From the NCBI RefSeq assembly GCF_020736365.1, contig NZ_CP085988.1, forward strand, positions 1,060,001-1,124,000: a stretch of 64,000 nucleotides of DNA. The letters run 5' to 3'. Made by a program: the position numbers and the translations under genes. Positions 44,116-53,232 of the stretch are shown here, piece by piece. The stretch comes from Clostridium sp. M62/1. Its GTDB lineage: Bacteria > Bacillota > Clostridia > Lachnospirales > Lachnospiraceae. Under the pieces are notes generated by a model, which saw nothing but the letters and a program-made list of their open reading frames with translations, had not been told where the DNA came from and searched no databases. Each line of letters starts with the position of its first letter. Position 1 is the stretch's first letter.

Positions 44116-45249
44116 ATGAGAAAAAAAATCTGTCCAGTCTGTGACAGAGAGCTGACAGCAGCCGGCTACTGCCGTCTGTGCAGGAGGCTGGTGTTTAAGC
44201 CGGTGGTGCGCGACGTTGACTACTACCTCAATGAAAACAGACCGGATAACCAGACGCTTCTGAATCAGAAGAGAATCGGAGAGGAAAACCAGCTGGAGGC
44301 AGGAGGGAAAACAGATCTGCGGGAAAAGATGGCCGGGTACTGCCAGAAGGCCATGAAGCAGGCGGAAAACCTGCAGAAGGGAATCAGGACCGCCGGGGAA
44401 AAAACGGAAAAAGGCAGGAAAAAGAGTGAGAGAGCCAGACCGGTGTATGAAAGTTCCGGAACCTCCAAAAAAGCGAAAGTCCGTGTGAAGACGAGCGGTT
44501 TTTACCGCTCAGAGGAGAAAAAGAAGGGGCGCACAGTCTATGTTGTCATAGCTATTGTGGTGTGTTTAATTGTCATCAACCTTTTTTTTGAGGCGGCAGG
44601 CAGGATGGTTGATCGGCTGACGCAGTCTCACCTGGAAAATGCTGCAGCTGAATGGAGCCAGGAGAACAGTGCTTCCAAAGAGCCAGAGTACGGCTATGGG
44701 GTAACAGAGCTTGATGAGGCAGAGATAATGGCGGCAGGGACCCGATGCGACGGGGAGGAACATTTTTCCTGCAGCATTACCGATATGGACAGGCGGCTGG
44801 ACGAGGTGATTTCACAGCTTGGCCTCCAGGCTGAAAAAGATGAGTATACGGATAATTACATAATATATTCAGACGGAGGCTCCTATAAATTTTATGATAC
44901 CTGCATTTTCTGCATCGTACTGGATGAAAACGGAGAGGAGCGCCTGTCCATTCTCTTAAACGGCGACACGGTTACAGGCGAGGTCCACAGTGTATCTGTC
45001 AATGCTTTCTCACCGGATGAAAATGAAACGGCGGCGGAAATTCTCCGGCAGCTGGCAGATTTTGCAGCAGGAGAGGAGGGCACCGTAAAACAGGAAGAGA
45101 TTCTGGAGGCTGTGGGGTCCGAAAACGAGCTGAGCCGTCCTGCGTATAATTATGTCATTTACGTTTATGATTATGAAGGAGAGGGACTGGGAGGCAGCCT
45201 GATGCCTCTGCAAAACTGGGAGGAAGAGAGCGGAGCAGAGACGCTTTGA
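44116..45249 (+). CDS. Zinc-ribbon, single-pass membrane protein of unknown function
   Basis: This ~377-residue protein begins MRKKICPVCDRELTAAGYCR and continues LCRR, a short zinc ribbon (CxxC...CxxC). A basic Lys/Glu-rich linker (~55-135) leads to a transmembrane helix (VYVVIAIVVCLIVINLFF, ~140-157), then an extracellular domain with Cys residues (TRCDGEEHFSCSITD; YDTCIFCIVLDENGEE). I prefer ATG 44116 (GGGAGG eight bases upstream) over 44110 and an upstream GTG at 44086. Its last bases overlap the beginning of the region upstream of asparaginase, so they may be co-transcribed. Function unknown. Confidence 0.82.
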   Translation: MRKKICPVCDRELTAAGYCRLCRRLVFKPVVRDVDYYLNENRPDNQTLLNQKRIGEENQLEAGGKTDLREKMAGYCQKAMKQAENLQKGIRTAGEKTEKGRKKSERARPVYESSGTSKKAKVRVKTSGFYRSEEKKKGRTVYVVIAIVVCLIVINLFFEAAGRMVDRLTQSHLENAAAEWSQENSASKEPEYGYGVTELDEAEIMAAGTRCDGEEHFSCSITDMDRRLDEVISQLGLQAEKDEYTDNYIIYSDGGSYKFYDTCIFCIVLDENGEERLSILLNGDTVTGEVHSVSVNAFSPDENETAAEILRQLADFAAGEEGTVKQEEILEAVGSENELSRPAYNYVIYVYDYEGEGLGGSLMPLQNWEEESGAETL

Positions 45250-45329
45250 TAAGGAAGGCGAAAGAAGCCGGGCAGAAGAAAGCCAGACAGAAAAAAGACA
45301 GCGGGAAAGGGACAGATACAGGAGGCAGG

Positions 45330-46337
45330 ATGAAAAAACTATTACTACTTTCAACGGGAGGCACCATCGCCTCTGTGATGACGGAAAACGGACTTGCCCC
45401 GGCGGCAACGCCAAAGGAGCTGTTAAGCTATATTCCGGAAGCAGGGAAATTCTGTGAAATTTCAGTCAGACAGCTTTTTAACCTGGACAGCACGAATTTT
45501 CAGCCGGAGCACTGGATTCGCATCAGCGAGGAGATCCGAAGGGAGTACGAAGTCTATGACGGGTTCATCGTAACCCATGGAACAGATACCATGGCATACA
45601 CGGCGGCGGCTCTGTCCTACCTGATTCAGAATCCGGAAAAGCCCATCATTCTCACCGGCTCCCAGAAGCCTATCAGCGTCCCCATTACCGATGCCAGGAA
45701 AAACCTGATGGACAGCCTGCGCTTTGCGTCCAGGGACGGGGTGCGGGGTGTCTATCTGGTGTTTGACGGGAAGGCCATTCTGGGAACCAGAGCCAGAAAG
45801 ATCCGATCCAAGAGCTACAGCGCCTTTGAGAGCATCAATTATCCGGTGGCCGCCTTTATAGACGAGAACCGAATTATCCAGTACGTAGACGGGGAGAGCC
45901 GGACAGGGGAGACGGTGTTTTATGACAGGCTGAATCCGAGAGTATTCGTGCTCAAGCTGATACCGGGAATCGAGCCGGAGATTCTGCAGTATATCGGAGA
46001 GCGGTACGATGCGATTATCATCGAGAGCTACGGGGTGGGAGGAATCCCATTCTACAATAAGAGAAATTTTCTGAGCGGACTGGAGGACCTGACGGAGAAA
46101 GGAAAAATCGTCGTGATTGCCACTCAGGTGATGCTGGAGGGAAGCGACGCCGAGGTCTATGAGGTGGGCTACCGGGCGGTAAACCACTACAATGTGCTCC
46201 AGGCCTACGATATGACAGTTGAGGCTGCGGCTGTGAAGCTGATGTGGATTATGGGACAGTCAACGGAGTTTGAAACAGTGAAGAAAATGTTTTATACAAG
46301 GGTGAGCCAGGATATTCTGGTGGGGCCTGAATGGTAA
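45330..46337 (+). CDS. L-asparaginase (type I, cytosolic)
   Basis: This ~335-residue enzyme hydrolyses asparagine to aspartate and ammonia. Threonine nucleophile 1 is in LLLLSTGGTIASVMT; the second catalytic site is in VTHGTDTMAYTAAAL with TGSQKP. No signal peptide is present, so it is a cytosolic enzyme. I choose ATG 45330, six bases after ACAGGAGG; the frame is open upstream (from 45246) but that part is a basic stretch overlapping the previous gene. Confidence 0.95.
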   Translation: MKKLLLLSTGGTIASVMTENGLAPAATPKELLSYIPEAGKFCEISVRQLFNLDSTNFQPEHWIRISEEIRREYEVYDGFIVTHGTDTMAYTAAALSYLIQNPEKPIILTGSQKPISVPITDARKNLMDSLRFASRDGVRGVYLVFDGKAILGTRARKIRSKSYSAFESINYPVAAFIDENRIIQYVDGESRTGETVFYDRLNPRVFVLKLIPGIEPEILQYIGERYDAIIIESYGVGGIPFYNKRNFLSGLEDLTEKGKIVVIATQVMLEGSDAEVYEVGYRAVNHYNVLQAYDMTVEAAAVKLMWIMGQSTEFETVKKMFYTRVSQDILVGPEW

Positions 46338-46414
46338 GCGTTTTTATGCCTGCTCATAGGCAGGAGGCGAGACGGCTGTCCTGACGTGAGAGCGTGGATC
46401 GGGAGAGGAGACAG

Positions 46415-46455
46415 ACAAAATGCCCGCCGATTTTCCGGCGGGCATTTTGTAATAT
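46415..46455 (+). terminator. Terminator after asparaginase
   Basis: ACAAAATGCCCGCCG pairs perfectly with CGGCGGGCATTTTGT across ATTTTC. Confidence 0.88.
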
Positions 46456-46489
46456 TGGGAATGGTAGGTATATATAAAAAAGAAATTGG

Positions 46490-46720
46490 CTTAGGGGGGC
46501 CGGACGGCTCTGGCCGTCCGGTATGAGTATGAAAAAGCTTTTATTATTTCAAGCAATACTTGAAACAAAGGCCTGTTACCCTTTCGGATAACATACTTAG
46601 ATTATAGGGTGGAAATGTGACCAAAGTGTGTCAGCATCATAAAAAAAGAATAAAGATCATAAAAAAAGAAAAAACCCTTTAAAAACAGGTAAAAATTGTA
46701 TATAATAGTAAATGGTATAG
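46490..46720 (+). promoter_or_regulatory. Regulatory region upstream of mreB
   Basis: A GC hairpin CCGGACGGC/GCCGTCCGG lies at about 46499-46521. Two copies of ATCATAAAAAAAGAA lie at 46636-46650 and 46656-46670. A TATAAT at 46701-46706 is a likely -10 box, though the -35 is poor. It is about 190 bp from the mreB start. Nothing else is seen in 46338-46893 except the small frame at 46523. Confidence 0.4.
46523..46591 (+). CDS. Possible 22-residue peptide
   Basis: ATG 46523 opens MSMKKLLLFQAILETKACYPFG and then TAA. A Met-Ser-Met-Lys-Lys start, a hydrophobic middle and a Cys-containing tail are reminiscent of short signalling or leader peptides. There is no clear ribosome-binding site, and the start is inside the end of a hairpin, so expression is doubtful. 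Confidence 0.2.
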   Translation: MSMKKLLLFQAILETKACYPFG

Positions 46721-46893
46721 TTTGCTTATACGCAGATGACAGTATGAAAGCTGCCGCCGGATTCGGTGCAGCTTCTTAGATAGCCAGAAAACATTTAATG
46801 CGAAGGGTTGACTGGCAGCCGGGCAGGAGAGCTGACGCAGGACTGTCCGTTTTGTTCTGGATGAATGGGAGAAAAACAGGAGGAAGAACAACT

Positions 46894-47898
46894 ATGATGA
46901 TGTCTAATGACATTGGAATTGACCTGGGTACGGCCAGTATCCTTGTGTATATCAAGGGTAAGGGCGTGGTGCTGAAGGAGCCATCCGTAGTTGCGATTGA
47001 CCGCGACACAAACAGGATCATGGCGATCGGAGAAGAGGCCCGCCTGATGATCGGAAGAACGCCGGGCAACATTGTGGCAGTCCGTCCGCTCCGCCAGGGT
47101 GTGATCTCCGACTATACAGTGACAGAGAAAATGCTGAAATACTTTATCAATAAAGCAGTTGGAAAGAAAACCCTCAGAAAGCCGAGGATCAGCGTATGTA
47201 TTCCAAGCGGCGCCACAGAGGTGGAGAGAAAGGCCGTGGAGGACGCGACCTACCAGGCAGGAGCCAGGGATGTTTCCATCATCGAGGAGCCGGTTGCGGC
47301 TGCCATCGGAGCGGGTATCGACATCTCCAAGGCCTGCGGAAACATGATCGTAGACATCGGCGGCGGTACGGCTGATATTGCGGTGATCTCTCTGGGAGGA
47401 ACAGTTGTCAGCACCTCCATTAAGGTGGCCGGAGATGACTTTGACGAGGCGCTGGTGCGCTATATGAGAAAGAAGCACAACCTGCTGATCGGTGAGAGGA
47501 CGGCTGAGGAGATCAAGATCAACATCGGCGCAGCCTACAGAAGACCTGAGATGATCACTATGGAGGTGAGGGGAAGAAACCTGGTGACAGGACTTCCGAA
47601 GACGATTGTTGTGACCTCCGATGAGACGCTGGAGGCACTCAGAGAGCCGGCCATGCAGATTGTGGACGCTGTTCACAACGTGCTTGAGAGAACGCCGCCG
47701 GAGCTGGCAGCCGATATTTTTGACCGCGGCATTGTGCTGACAGGAGGCGGATCGCTGCTCAGCGGACTGGATGCGCTGATCGAGGAAAAGACAGGAATCA
47801 CCACGATGATTGCCGAGGATCCTCTGACAGCAGTTGCCATCGGAACCGGAAAGTTCATTGAGTTTGCCCACGGAGAGGGCTCCAGGAATTTTGACTAG
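46894..47898 (+). CDS. mreB: MreB/Mbl-family rod-shape actin homologue
   Basis: This ~334-residue bacterial actin guides cell-wall synthesis along the sidewall. Nucleotide-binding elements are IGIDLGTASILVYIKGKG, IVDIGGGTADIAVISLGG (phosphate 2), and LTGGGSLLSGLD (adenosine). VPSGxTEVERKAVEDA-like sequence (IPSGATEVERKAVEDATYQA) is typical of MreB. I choose ATG 46894, eight bases after AGGAGGAA; the upstream open frame (from 46798) is non-homologous. mreC/mreD are not adjacent, so Mbl is an alternative name. Confidence 0.93.
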   Translation: MMMSNDIGIDLGTASILVYIKGKGVVLKEPSVVAIDRDTNRIMAIGEEARLMIGRTPGNIVAVRPLRQGVISDYTVTEKMLKYFINKAVGKKTLRKPRISVCIPSGATEVERKAVEDATYQAGARDVSIIEEPVAAAIGAGIDISKACGNMIVDIGGGTADIAVISLGGTVVSTSIKVAGDDFDEALVRYMRKKHNLLIGERTAEEIKINIGAAYRRPEMITMEVRGRNLVTGLPKTIVVTSDETLEALREPAMQIVDAVHNVLERTPPELAADIFDRGIVLTGGGSLLSGLDALIEEKTGITTMIAEDPLTAVAIGTGKFIEFAHGEGSRNFD

Positions 47899-47906
47899 GG
47901 ACAGCT

Positions 47907-50264
47907 ATGGCTTCAGTGAAAGGTTTTGTTGAAAAAATTAAATACAGGAACGAGGACAACGGCTATACGGTTTTAAGCGTCACCGGCTCGGAGGATGGGG
48001 AGGAATACATCCTTGTGGGCAGCTTCTCCTACATCAGTGAGGGGGAGCTTATTGAGGCGTCGGGCCATATAACCGAACATCCTGTTTACGGGGAACAGCT
48101 TGCGGTGGAGCACTACGAGATCAGGCCGCCGGAGGATACGGTTTCCATGGAACGCTATCTAGGCTCCGGTGCCATCAAGGGCATCGGGGCTGCTTTAGCT
48201 TCAAGGATAGTAAAAAAATTTAAGACGGACACCTTCCGGATCATGGAGGAGGAACCGGAGCGGCTGGCCGAGATCAAGGGGATCAGCGAAAAGATGGCTA
48301 TGGCCATTGCGGAGCAGGTGGAGGAGAAGCGCGATATGCGCCAGGCCATGATGTTTCTGCAGGAGTACGGCATCTCCATGAATCTGGCAGCCAAGATCTA
48401 TCAGGAGTACGGCCCGGCCATGTACGGGATTATCAGGCAGAATCCCTACAAGCTTGCGGACGACATTCCCGGCGTGGGCTTTAAGATGGCAGATGAGATC
48501 GCGGCGAAGGTGGGGATATTTACGGACTCTGACTTCAGAATCAAGAGCGGGATTCTCTACACTCTGTTAAAAGCCACGGCAGGCGGCCATACATACCTTC
48601 CAAAGGAGGTTCTCTGCGCCCAGGCCTCAGAGCTTCTCGGCGTAAAGCAGGAGGAGATTGAAAAGCACCTGGCGGACATGCAGATGGATAAGCGGCTTGT
48701 GATCAAGTACGGGCGCAGCGGAGAGGAGAGCGGCACACAGACGGCATCGGCTTCCCATGGGGAGACGGGAGAGGAAGGGGAAGAAGGGCCTGATTCTGAA
48801 AGGGAGCGCCCCCAGCTTGTCTATGCCTCCCAGTATTACTACACGGAGCTCAACACGGCGAAGATGCTCCACGATCTGAACATTACCGGGGATCAGTCCG
48901 AGGAGTCCATCAGAAAGAGCCTTGGCCGCATTCAGGAGCAGGAAAATATAGAGCTGGACGAGCTTCAGATACAGGCAGTGATCGAGGCGGTCAACTGCGG
49001 GCTTCTGGTTATTACAGGGGGCCCCGGAACGGGAAAAACCACAACCATCAATACGATTATCCGATACTTTGAGCTGGGCGGTCTCGACATCCTGCTGGCA
49101 GCGCCTACAGGAAGAGCCGCCAAGCGGATGACGGAGGCTACCGGCTGTGAGGCCAAGACGATCCACCGCCTGCTGGAGCTGACGGGAGCGCCCCTGGAGG
49201 AAAAGGGAAATGACGCGGGACAGAGGGGAAAGCTGGCAAACGGAGGGATGCGCTTTGAGCGAAACGAGGAAAATCCTCTGGATGCAGATGTGATTATCAT
49301 CGACGAGATGTCCATGGTGGATATCCACCTGATGCATTCCCTGCTGCGGGCGGTGAATGTGGGAACCAGGCTGATTCTGGTGGGCGATGTGGATCAGCTT
49401 CCCAGCGTGGGGCCGGGCAATGTGCTCAGAGATATTATTGAGTCCGGCTGTTTCCATGTAGTGAAGCTGACGCGGATTTTCCGCCAGGCAGCCCAGAGCG
49501 ATATTGTCGTCAATGCCCACAGGATCAACAGAGGAGAGCAGATTCCCCTGGGAAAGAGAAGCAGAGATTTTCTCTTTATCAGGCAGGAGGATCCGTCAGC
49601 CATCGTCAGCTCCATGATCACCCTGGTGAAGGACAAGCTGCCGGGCTATGTGAAGGCTGATGTGTTTGATATCCAGATCATGACTCCTATGCGAAAGGGC
49701 GCCCTGGGGGTGGAGCGGCTGAACACTGTCCTGCAGCAGCACCTGAACCCGCCGTCGCCTGACAAGAAGGAGAAGGAGACGGGAGGAATTACGTTTCGCA
49801 CAGGCGACAAGGTGATGCAGATAAAAAATAATTATCAGATGGAGTGGGAGCTGAGAAACAGGTACGGGATTCCTGTGGACAGAGGAACCGGCGTGTTCAA
49901 CGGGGATACAGGCATCATAAGGGATATCAATACCTTCTCCGAGCTGGTCACCGTGGAATTTGACGAGGGAAAGATGGTGGAATACAGTTTCAAGCAGCTG
50001 GAGGAGCTGGAGCTGGCCTACGCCATCACTATTCATAAATCTCAGGGGAGCGAGTACCCGGCTGTGGTGCTCCCTGTCTATCCGGGGCCCAGGATGCTGA
50101 TGACGAGAAATCTGATCTACACGGCTGTCACGAGAGCCAGAACCTGCGTCTGCCTGGTGGGTATTCCACAGATCTTTCAGAGCATGGTGGATAACGCTTC
50201 AGAACAGAAGAGATATTGTGGATTAAAGGACAGGATTCAGGAGATTGAGGAGAGCCTGATGTAG
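47907..50264 (+). CDS. recD2: RecD2-type ATP-dependent DNA helicase
   Basis: This 785-residue SF1B 5'-3' helicase is active without RecBC. The N-terminal region (MASVKGFVEKIKYRNEDNGY, then IRPPEDTVSMERYLGSGAIK) and helix-hairpin-helix segments (ERLAEIKGISEKMA; YKLADDIPGVGFKMADEI) precede the motor: Walker A ITGGPGTGKTTT, Walker B IIDEMSMVD, GDVDQLPSVGPG, and C-terminal YAITIHKSQGSEYPAV. ATG 47907 lies 8 bp after mreB, so the two may be co-transcribed. It includes a Gly/Glu-rich insert at ~270-300. Confidence 0.95.
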   Translation: MASVKGFVEKIKYRNEDNGYTVLSVTGSEDGEEYILVGSFSYISEGELIEASGHITEHPVYGEQLAVEHYEIRPPEDTVSMERYLGSGAIKGIGAALASRIVKKFKTDTFRIMEEEPERLAEIKGISEKMAMAIAEQVEEKRDMRQAMMFLQEYGISMNLAAKIYQEYGPAMYGIIRQNPYKLADDIPGVGFKMADEIAAKVGIFTDSDFRIKSGILYTLLKATAGGHTYLPKEVLCAQASELLGVKQEEIEKHLADMQMDKRLVIKYGRSGEESGTQTASASHGETGEEGEEGPDSERERPQLVYASQYYYTELNTAKMLHDLNITGDQSEESIRKSLGRIQEQENIELDELQIQAVIEAVNCGLLVITGGPGTGKTTTINTIIRYFELGGLDILLAAPTGRAAKRMTEATGCEAKTIHRLLELTGAPLEEKGNDAGQRGKLANGGMRFERNEENPLDADVIIIDEMSMVDIHLMHSLLRAVNVGTRLILVGDVDQLPSVGPGNVLRDIIESGCFHVVKLTRIFRQAAQSDIVVNAHRINRGEQIPLGKRSRDFLFIRQEDPSAIVSSMITLVKDKLPGYVKADVFDIQIMTPMRKGALGVERLNTVLQQHLNPPSPDKKEKETGGITFRTGDKVMQIKNNYQMEWELRNRYGIPVDRGTGVFNGDTGIIRDINTFSELVTVEFDEGKMVEYSFKQLEELELAYAITIHKSQGSEYPAVVLPVYPGPRMLMTRNLIYTAVTRARTCVCLVGIPQIFQSMVDNASEQKRYCGLKDRIQEIEESLM

Positions 50265-50652
50265 AAAGCCGGGAGAATATAAAAGACAGAAGAGAAAAAG
50301 GGGCGCCTTTCGCGAAGCCGGAACCGCCCCGCTCCCATCCGGCAGCGGGAGCAGCAGCCGGAGAACCGCTTTTTCCAGGCTGCTTTTATCTGGAACATAT
50401 CCTTATCATATCGTATTCACTTTTCGTATCGTATTTACTTTGGGAATCTTACTGTTTTCTATTATTCTTCTTTTTCGTTTGTTTGACCATCTTCTATCAT
50501 TCTTCTTTTTTGTTTATTTTGCCATCTTTGTGATTTTTAATCGCTGCACCTTGCATTGCCGCGGCCGCGGATGCTGAAGCTGCGGCAGAAGTCTGCTCAC
50601 AGCAGGGCAATGGAAGGGAAAGCACAGAGTCCGTGCGGGGAGGGAGATATTC
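50265..50652. other. Intergenic region with a 35-bp tandem repeat
   Basis: No gene is seen. A pair of 35-bp imperfect direct repeats, TTCTATTATTCTTCTTTTTC... at 50457-50491 and TTCTATCATTCTTCTTTTTT... at 50492-50527, lies in a T-rich stretch. Upstream, 50300-50390 is GC-rich and partly self-complementary (a possible terminator for recD2). Confidence 0.5.
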
Positions 50653-51423
50653 TTGGAGTTCGATTTAAAGAAAATCTGGCTGAAATATGGCAGGGCAGGC
50701 GGAGATTCTGCGCAGGAGCTGGCCCTCCTGGCGGCAGATCTGCTGTTTCCGCGGCGCTGTCCCGTCTGCGGCGATGTAGTGCTTCCAAAGGGAAGGCTTA
50801 TCTGCCCCGGATGTGTAAAAAAGCTGTCTTTTGTGACGCCGCCGGTCTGCATGAAATGCGGAAAGGAGATAGACAGCGGGCTTTTGGAGTACTGCCCGGA
50901 CTGCGCGCGGCGCCCCAAGAGCTTTGAATACGGAATGGCCCTTCTGAATTATAATAAGACTGCGGCGGCTTCCATGGCGGCAGTGAAGTACAGGAATAAA
51001 AGGGAGTATCTGGATTTTTATTCCTGCGCGGCCACAGTGCGTTTCGGGGAGAGGATTCGGGCTGCGGGGATCCAGAGGATTGTGCCGGTTCCCGTTCACC
51101 CGTCGCGGTTTCGGAAAAGGGGATTTAACCAGGCCGGGGAGCTGGCAGATAGGCTCTCAAAGGAGCTTAAGATTCCGGCCGCCGGGCTTCTTCTGAGGGT
51201 AAAAAGGACAGATCCCCAGAAAGGCCTGGGGGCAGGAGGAAGGCTCAAAAACCTGGAACAGGCCTTTCGGGCCTTGCCGGAAGCGGGAAGTTTCGAGCGG
51301 GTGCTCCTGGTGGATGACATTTACACCACAGGGAGCACTGCTGAGGCGTGCACCAGGGCACTTTTAAACGCCGGAGTAAAAAAGGTTTATTTTTTTGCTG
51401 TTTGTATTGGACATGGACGCTAA
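50653..51423 (+). CDS. ComF-family phosphoribosyltransferase-like protein
   Basis: This 256-residue protein probably starts at TTG 50653 (GGGGAGGGAG upstream). An N-terminal zinc-ribbon part (FPRRCPVCGDVVLP, CPGC, CMKCGKE, CPDC; four CxxC pairs at ~33-90) is followed by a PRTase domain with VPVPVHPSRFRKRGFNQAGE and the PRPP loop VLLVDDIYTTGSTAEACTRA. ComFC relatives aid DNA uptake in competence; here a link to transformation is only by homology. Confidence 0.92.
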   Translation: MEFDLKKIWLKYGRAGGDSAQELALLAADLLFPRRCPVCGDVVLPKGRLICPGCVKKLSFVTPPVCMKCGKEIDSGLLEYCPDCARRPKSFEYGMALLNYNKTAAASMAAVKYRNKREYLDFYSCAATVRFGERIRAAGIQRIVPVPVHPSRFRKRGFNQAGELADRLSKELKIPAAGLLLRVKRTDPQKGLGAGGRLKNLEQAFRALPEAGSFERVLLVDDIYTTGSTAEACTRALLNAGVKKVYFFAVCIGHGR

Positions 51424-51593
51424 AGTAGGATATGATGATAAAAGGACTTTCTGTCCGGCAGAGGAGCAGACTTCTGCCAGAATATGAAAAAGAGGACGGC
51501 TGCCAGAAAGAACAGGAAGCATTGCCTGCTGCCTATGCAGGCGGCGGGAAACATGGCAGCGCAGGCCTGAAAAGCTGCGAAAAGGAGTTGCAA

Positions 51594-52370
51594 ATGAAGG
51601 AGTATACCTATCAACTGGAAAAAGAGGATTACAGAGAGTGGATCCGGTGGAACATTAAAAAACATGATCAGAGGAAGGCGAAGCTGATCACAGTGGGAGT
51701 AATGCTGGCTCTTCTGGCTGTCACCCTGATCGGAAATTTTTCGTCGGGAAGACCCATTGCCGCTGCAATTGGCTCGGTGGTGACGTTTATCGGACTAGGA
51801 GCAATCATGCTCTATTTTATTTCTCCGCAGAACCAGGAGAAAATGATCTGGAAGAAAAGCGGGCTTAAAAAGATGGAAAAGACAGGATTTCCTACCATCA
51901 ACCTGGCAGTGCGGGAGGACGGCTTTGATCTCTTCGGGCCTGACAGGGAAGCTGAGCATGTACATTACCAGTACACCAGCCTGGAGGACATTGTGGAGCT
52001 GGAACGCCTTCTGCTTTTAAAGACATCTGACGGAAGTTACCAGTTTGTGGCCAAAAGAGTGTTTACTGAGGAAGAGAAGCAGGAATTTCTCAGCTTCCTG
52101 AGAGAGAAGATGGCGGACGCCAGGGAAAATCCCGAGAAGTACAGAAGAACAGAGACGGGGGCTATTGCAGGCACCGGCAGTGATGAGACAGAAGGGAATA
52201 TCTGGGAAGAGGGCTACGTGGTCAGAAACCAGAATACTGCGGGAATGGGAAAGATTGGTCAGATGGCGAACATCCTCGCGCGCTCAGGCGAGGAGGAAGA
52301 GACAGATGGCAGAACAGGTGATGATGCGGACTGTCCGGAACAGGAGGAAGAGAAGGCAGAAGAGCTTTAG
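51594..52370 (+). CDS. YcxB-like two-helix membrane protein
   Basis: This ~258-residue protein starts at ATG 51594 (MKEYTYQLEKEDYREWIRWN) after AAAAGGAG, rather than at an upstream in-frame ATG at 51432. Helices at ~36-52 (ITVGVMLALLAVTLIGNF) and ~59-78 (IAAAIGSVVTFIGLGAIMLYF) precede a cytosolic domain resembling YcxB C-termini (YTSLEDIVELERLLLLKTSD, YQFVAKRVFTEEEKQEFLSF). The C-terminal ~40 residues are acidic and disordered. Function is unknown. Confidence 0.8.
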   Translation: MKEYTYQLEKEDYREWIRWNIKKHDQRKAKLITVGVMLALLAVTLIGNFSSGRPIAAAIGSVVTFIGLGAIMLYFISPQNQEKMIWKKSGLKKMEKTGFPTINLAVREDGFDLFGPDREAEHVHYQYTSLEDIVELERLLLLKTSDGSYQFVAKRVFTEEEKQEFLSFLREKMADARENPEKYRRTETGAIAGTGSDETEGNIWEEGYVVRNQNTAGMGKIGQMANILARSGEEEETDGRTGDDADCPEQEEEKAEEL

Positions 52371-52465
52371 TCCGCCGGAAATTTGTGAAAGCAGTCTGAA
52401 AATTCAGCTGATTTTGGCAGCTGCTGCAGACTCAGCTCAGCAAGGTAAAAGAGGAGGAGATCGGC

Positions 52466-52957
52466 TTGAAAATACGCAGTGCCCTGGAGCAGGATGTCAG
52501 GGAGATGATGGAAATATTTAATTATGAGGTGAGAAACTCCACAGCCTCCTTTGCGATTCAGGAAAAGACCTATGAGGATCGCCTGGAATGGTTTCACGCC
52601 CACGGCACGGGGAATCATCCGCTGATTGTGGCTGAGGAGGATGGAAGGGTTGCAGGCTATGCCTGCCTGTCCCAGTACCGTCCCCACGAGGCGTACAAAA
52701 AAACAGTGGAGCTGTCCGTTTATGTATCGCCCGATTTTCGGAAAAGGGGAGTGGGCGAGGCGCTGATGCAGGAGATCATCCGCCTGGCAAGAGAGGACAG
52801 AAATACCAGGACTGTCATTTCTGTGATTACAGCAGAAAATCAGGCCAGCATCCGGCTTCATGAAAAGCTTGGTTTTTCCTTCTGCGGCAAGATGCACGAG
52901 GTAGGGGAGAAATTCGGCAGAATGCTGGACATTGTCAATTATGAGCTCCTTGTCTGA
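52466..52957 (+). CDS. GNAT-family N-acetyltransferase (phosphinothricin-acetyltransferase-like)
   Basis: This 163-residue protein starts at TTG 52466 after GAGGAGGAG. The GNAT acetyl-CoA loop is VELSVYVSPDFRKRGVGEAL; IFNYEVRNSTASFAIQEKTY and IRLHEKLGFSFCGKMHEVG match the Pat/MnaT group, which acetylates small amino-group substrates such as phosphinothricin or methionine derivatives. The true substrate is unknown. It lies alone after the YcxB-like gene. Confidence 0.9.
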   Translation: MKIRSALEQDVREMMEIFNYEVRNSTASFAIQEKTYEDRLEWFHAHGTGNHPLIVAEEDGRVAGYACLSQYRPHEAYKKTVELSVYVSPDFRKRGVGEALMQEIIRLAREDRNTRTVISVITAENQASIRLHEKLGFSFCGKMHEVGEKFGRMLDIVNYELLV

Positions 52958-53232
52958 GAGGGACCCCGAATATTAACAGAATAGAAATATAAAACAGCTG
53001 CCCCGGAATGGAGCAGGAGACAGATAAGGAGGTGTACTGCCGGTGTTGGCTGGCCGTGCGCCTCCTATTTTTGTGGAGATAGGGAAGAGCAGACAGAAAC
53101 CGGTGCCCTGGCGGACCGCTGTTTTTTGTAATGATTTGTAAGAGATTTGTTCCTTGCGGCCTGTGCAGGCGTATGATAAGCTGAAATCAGGACAAAGGGA
53201 AAACTTTCAGAAGAGGAGAGAGGGGAGAAAGA

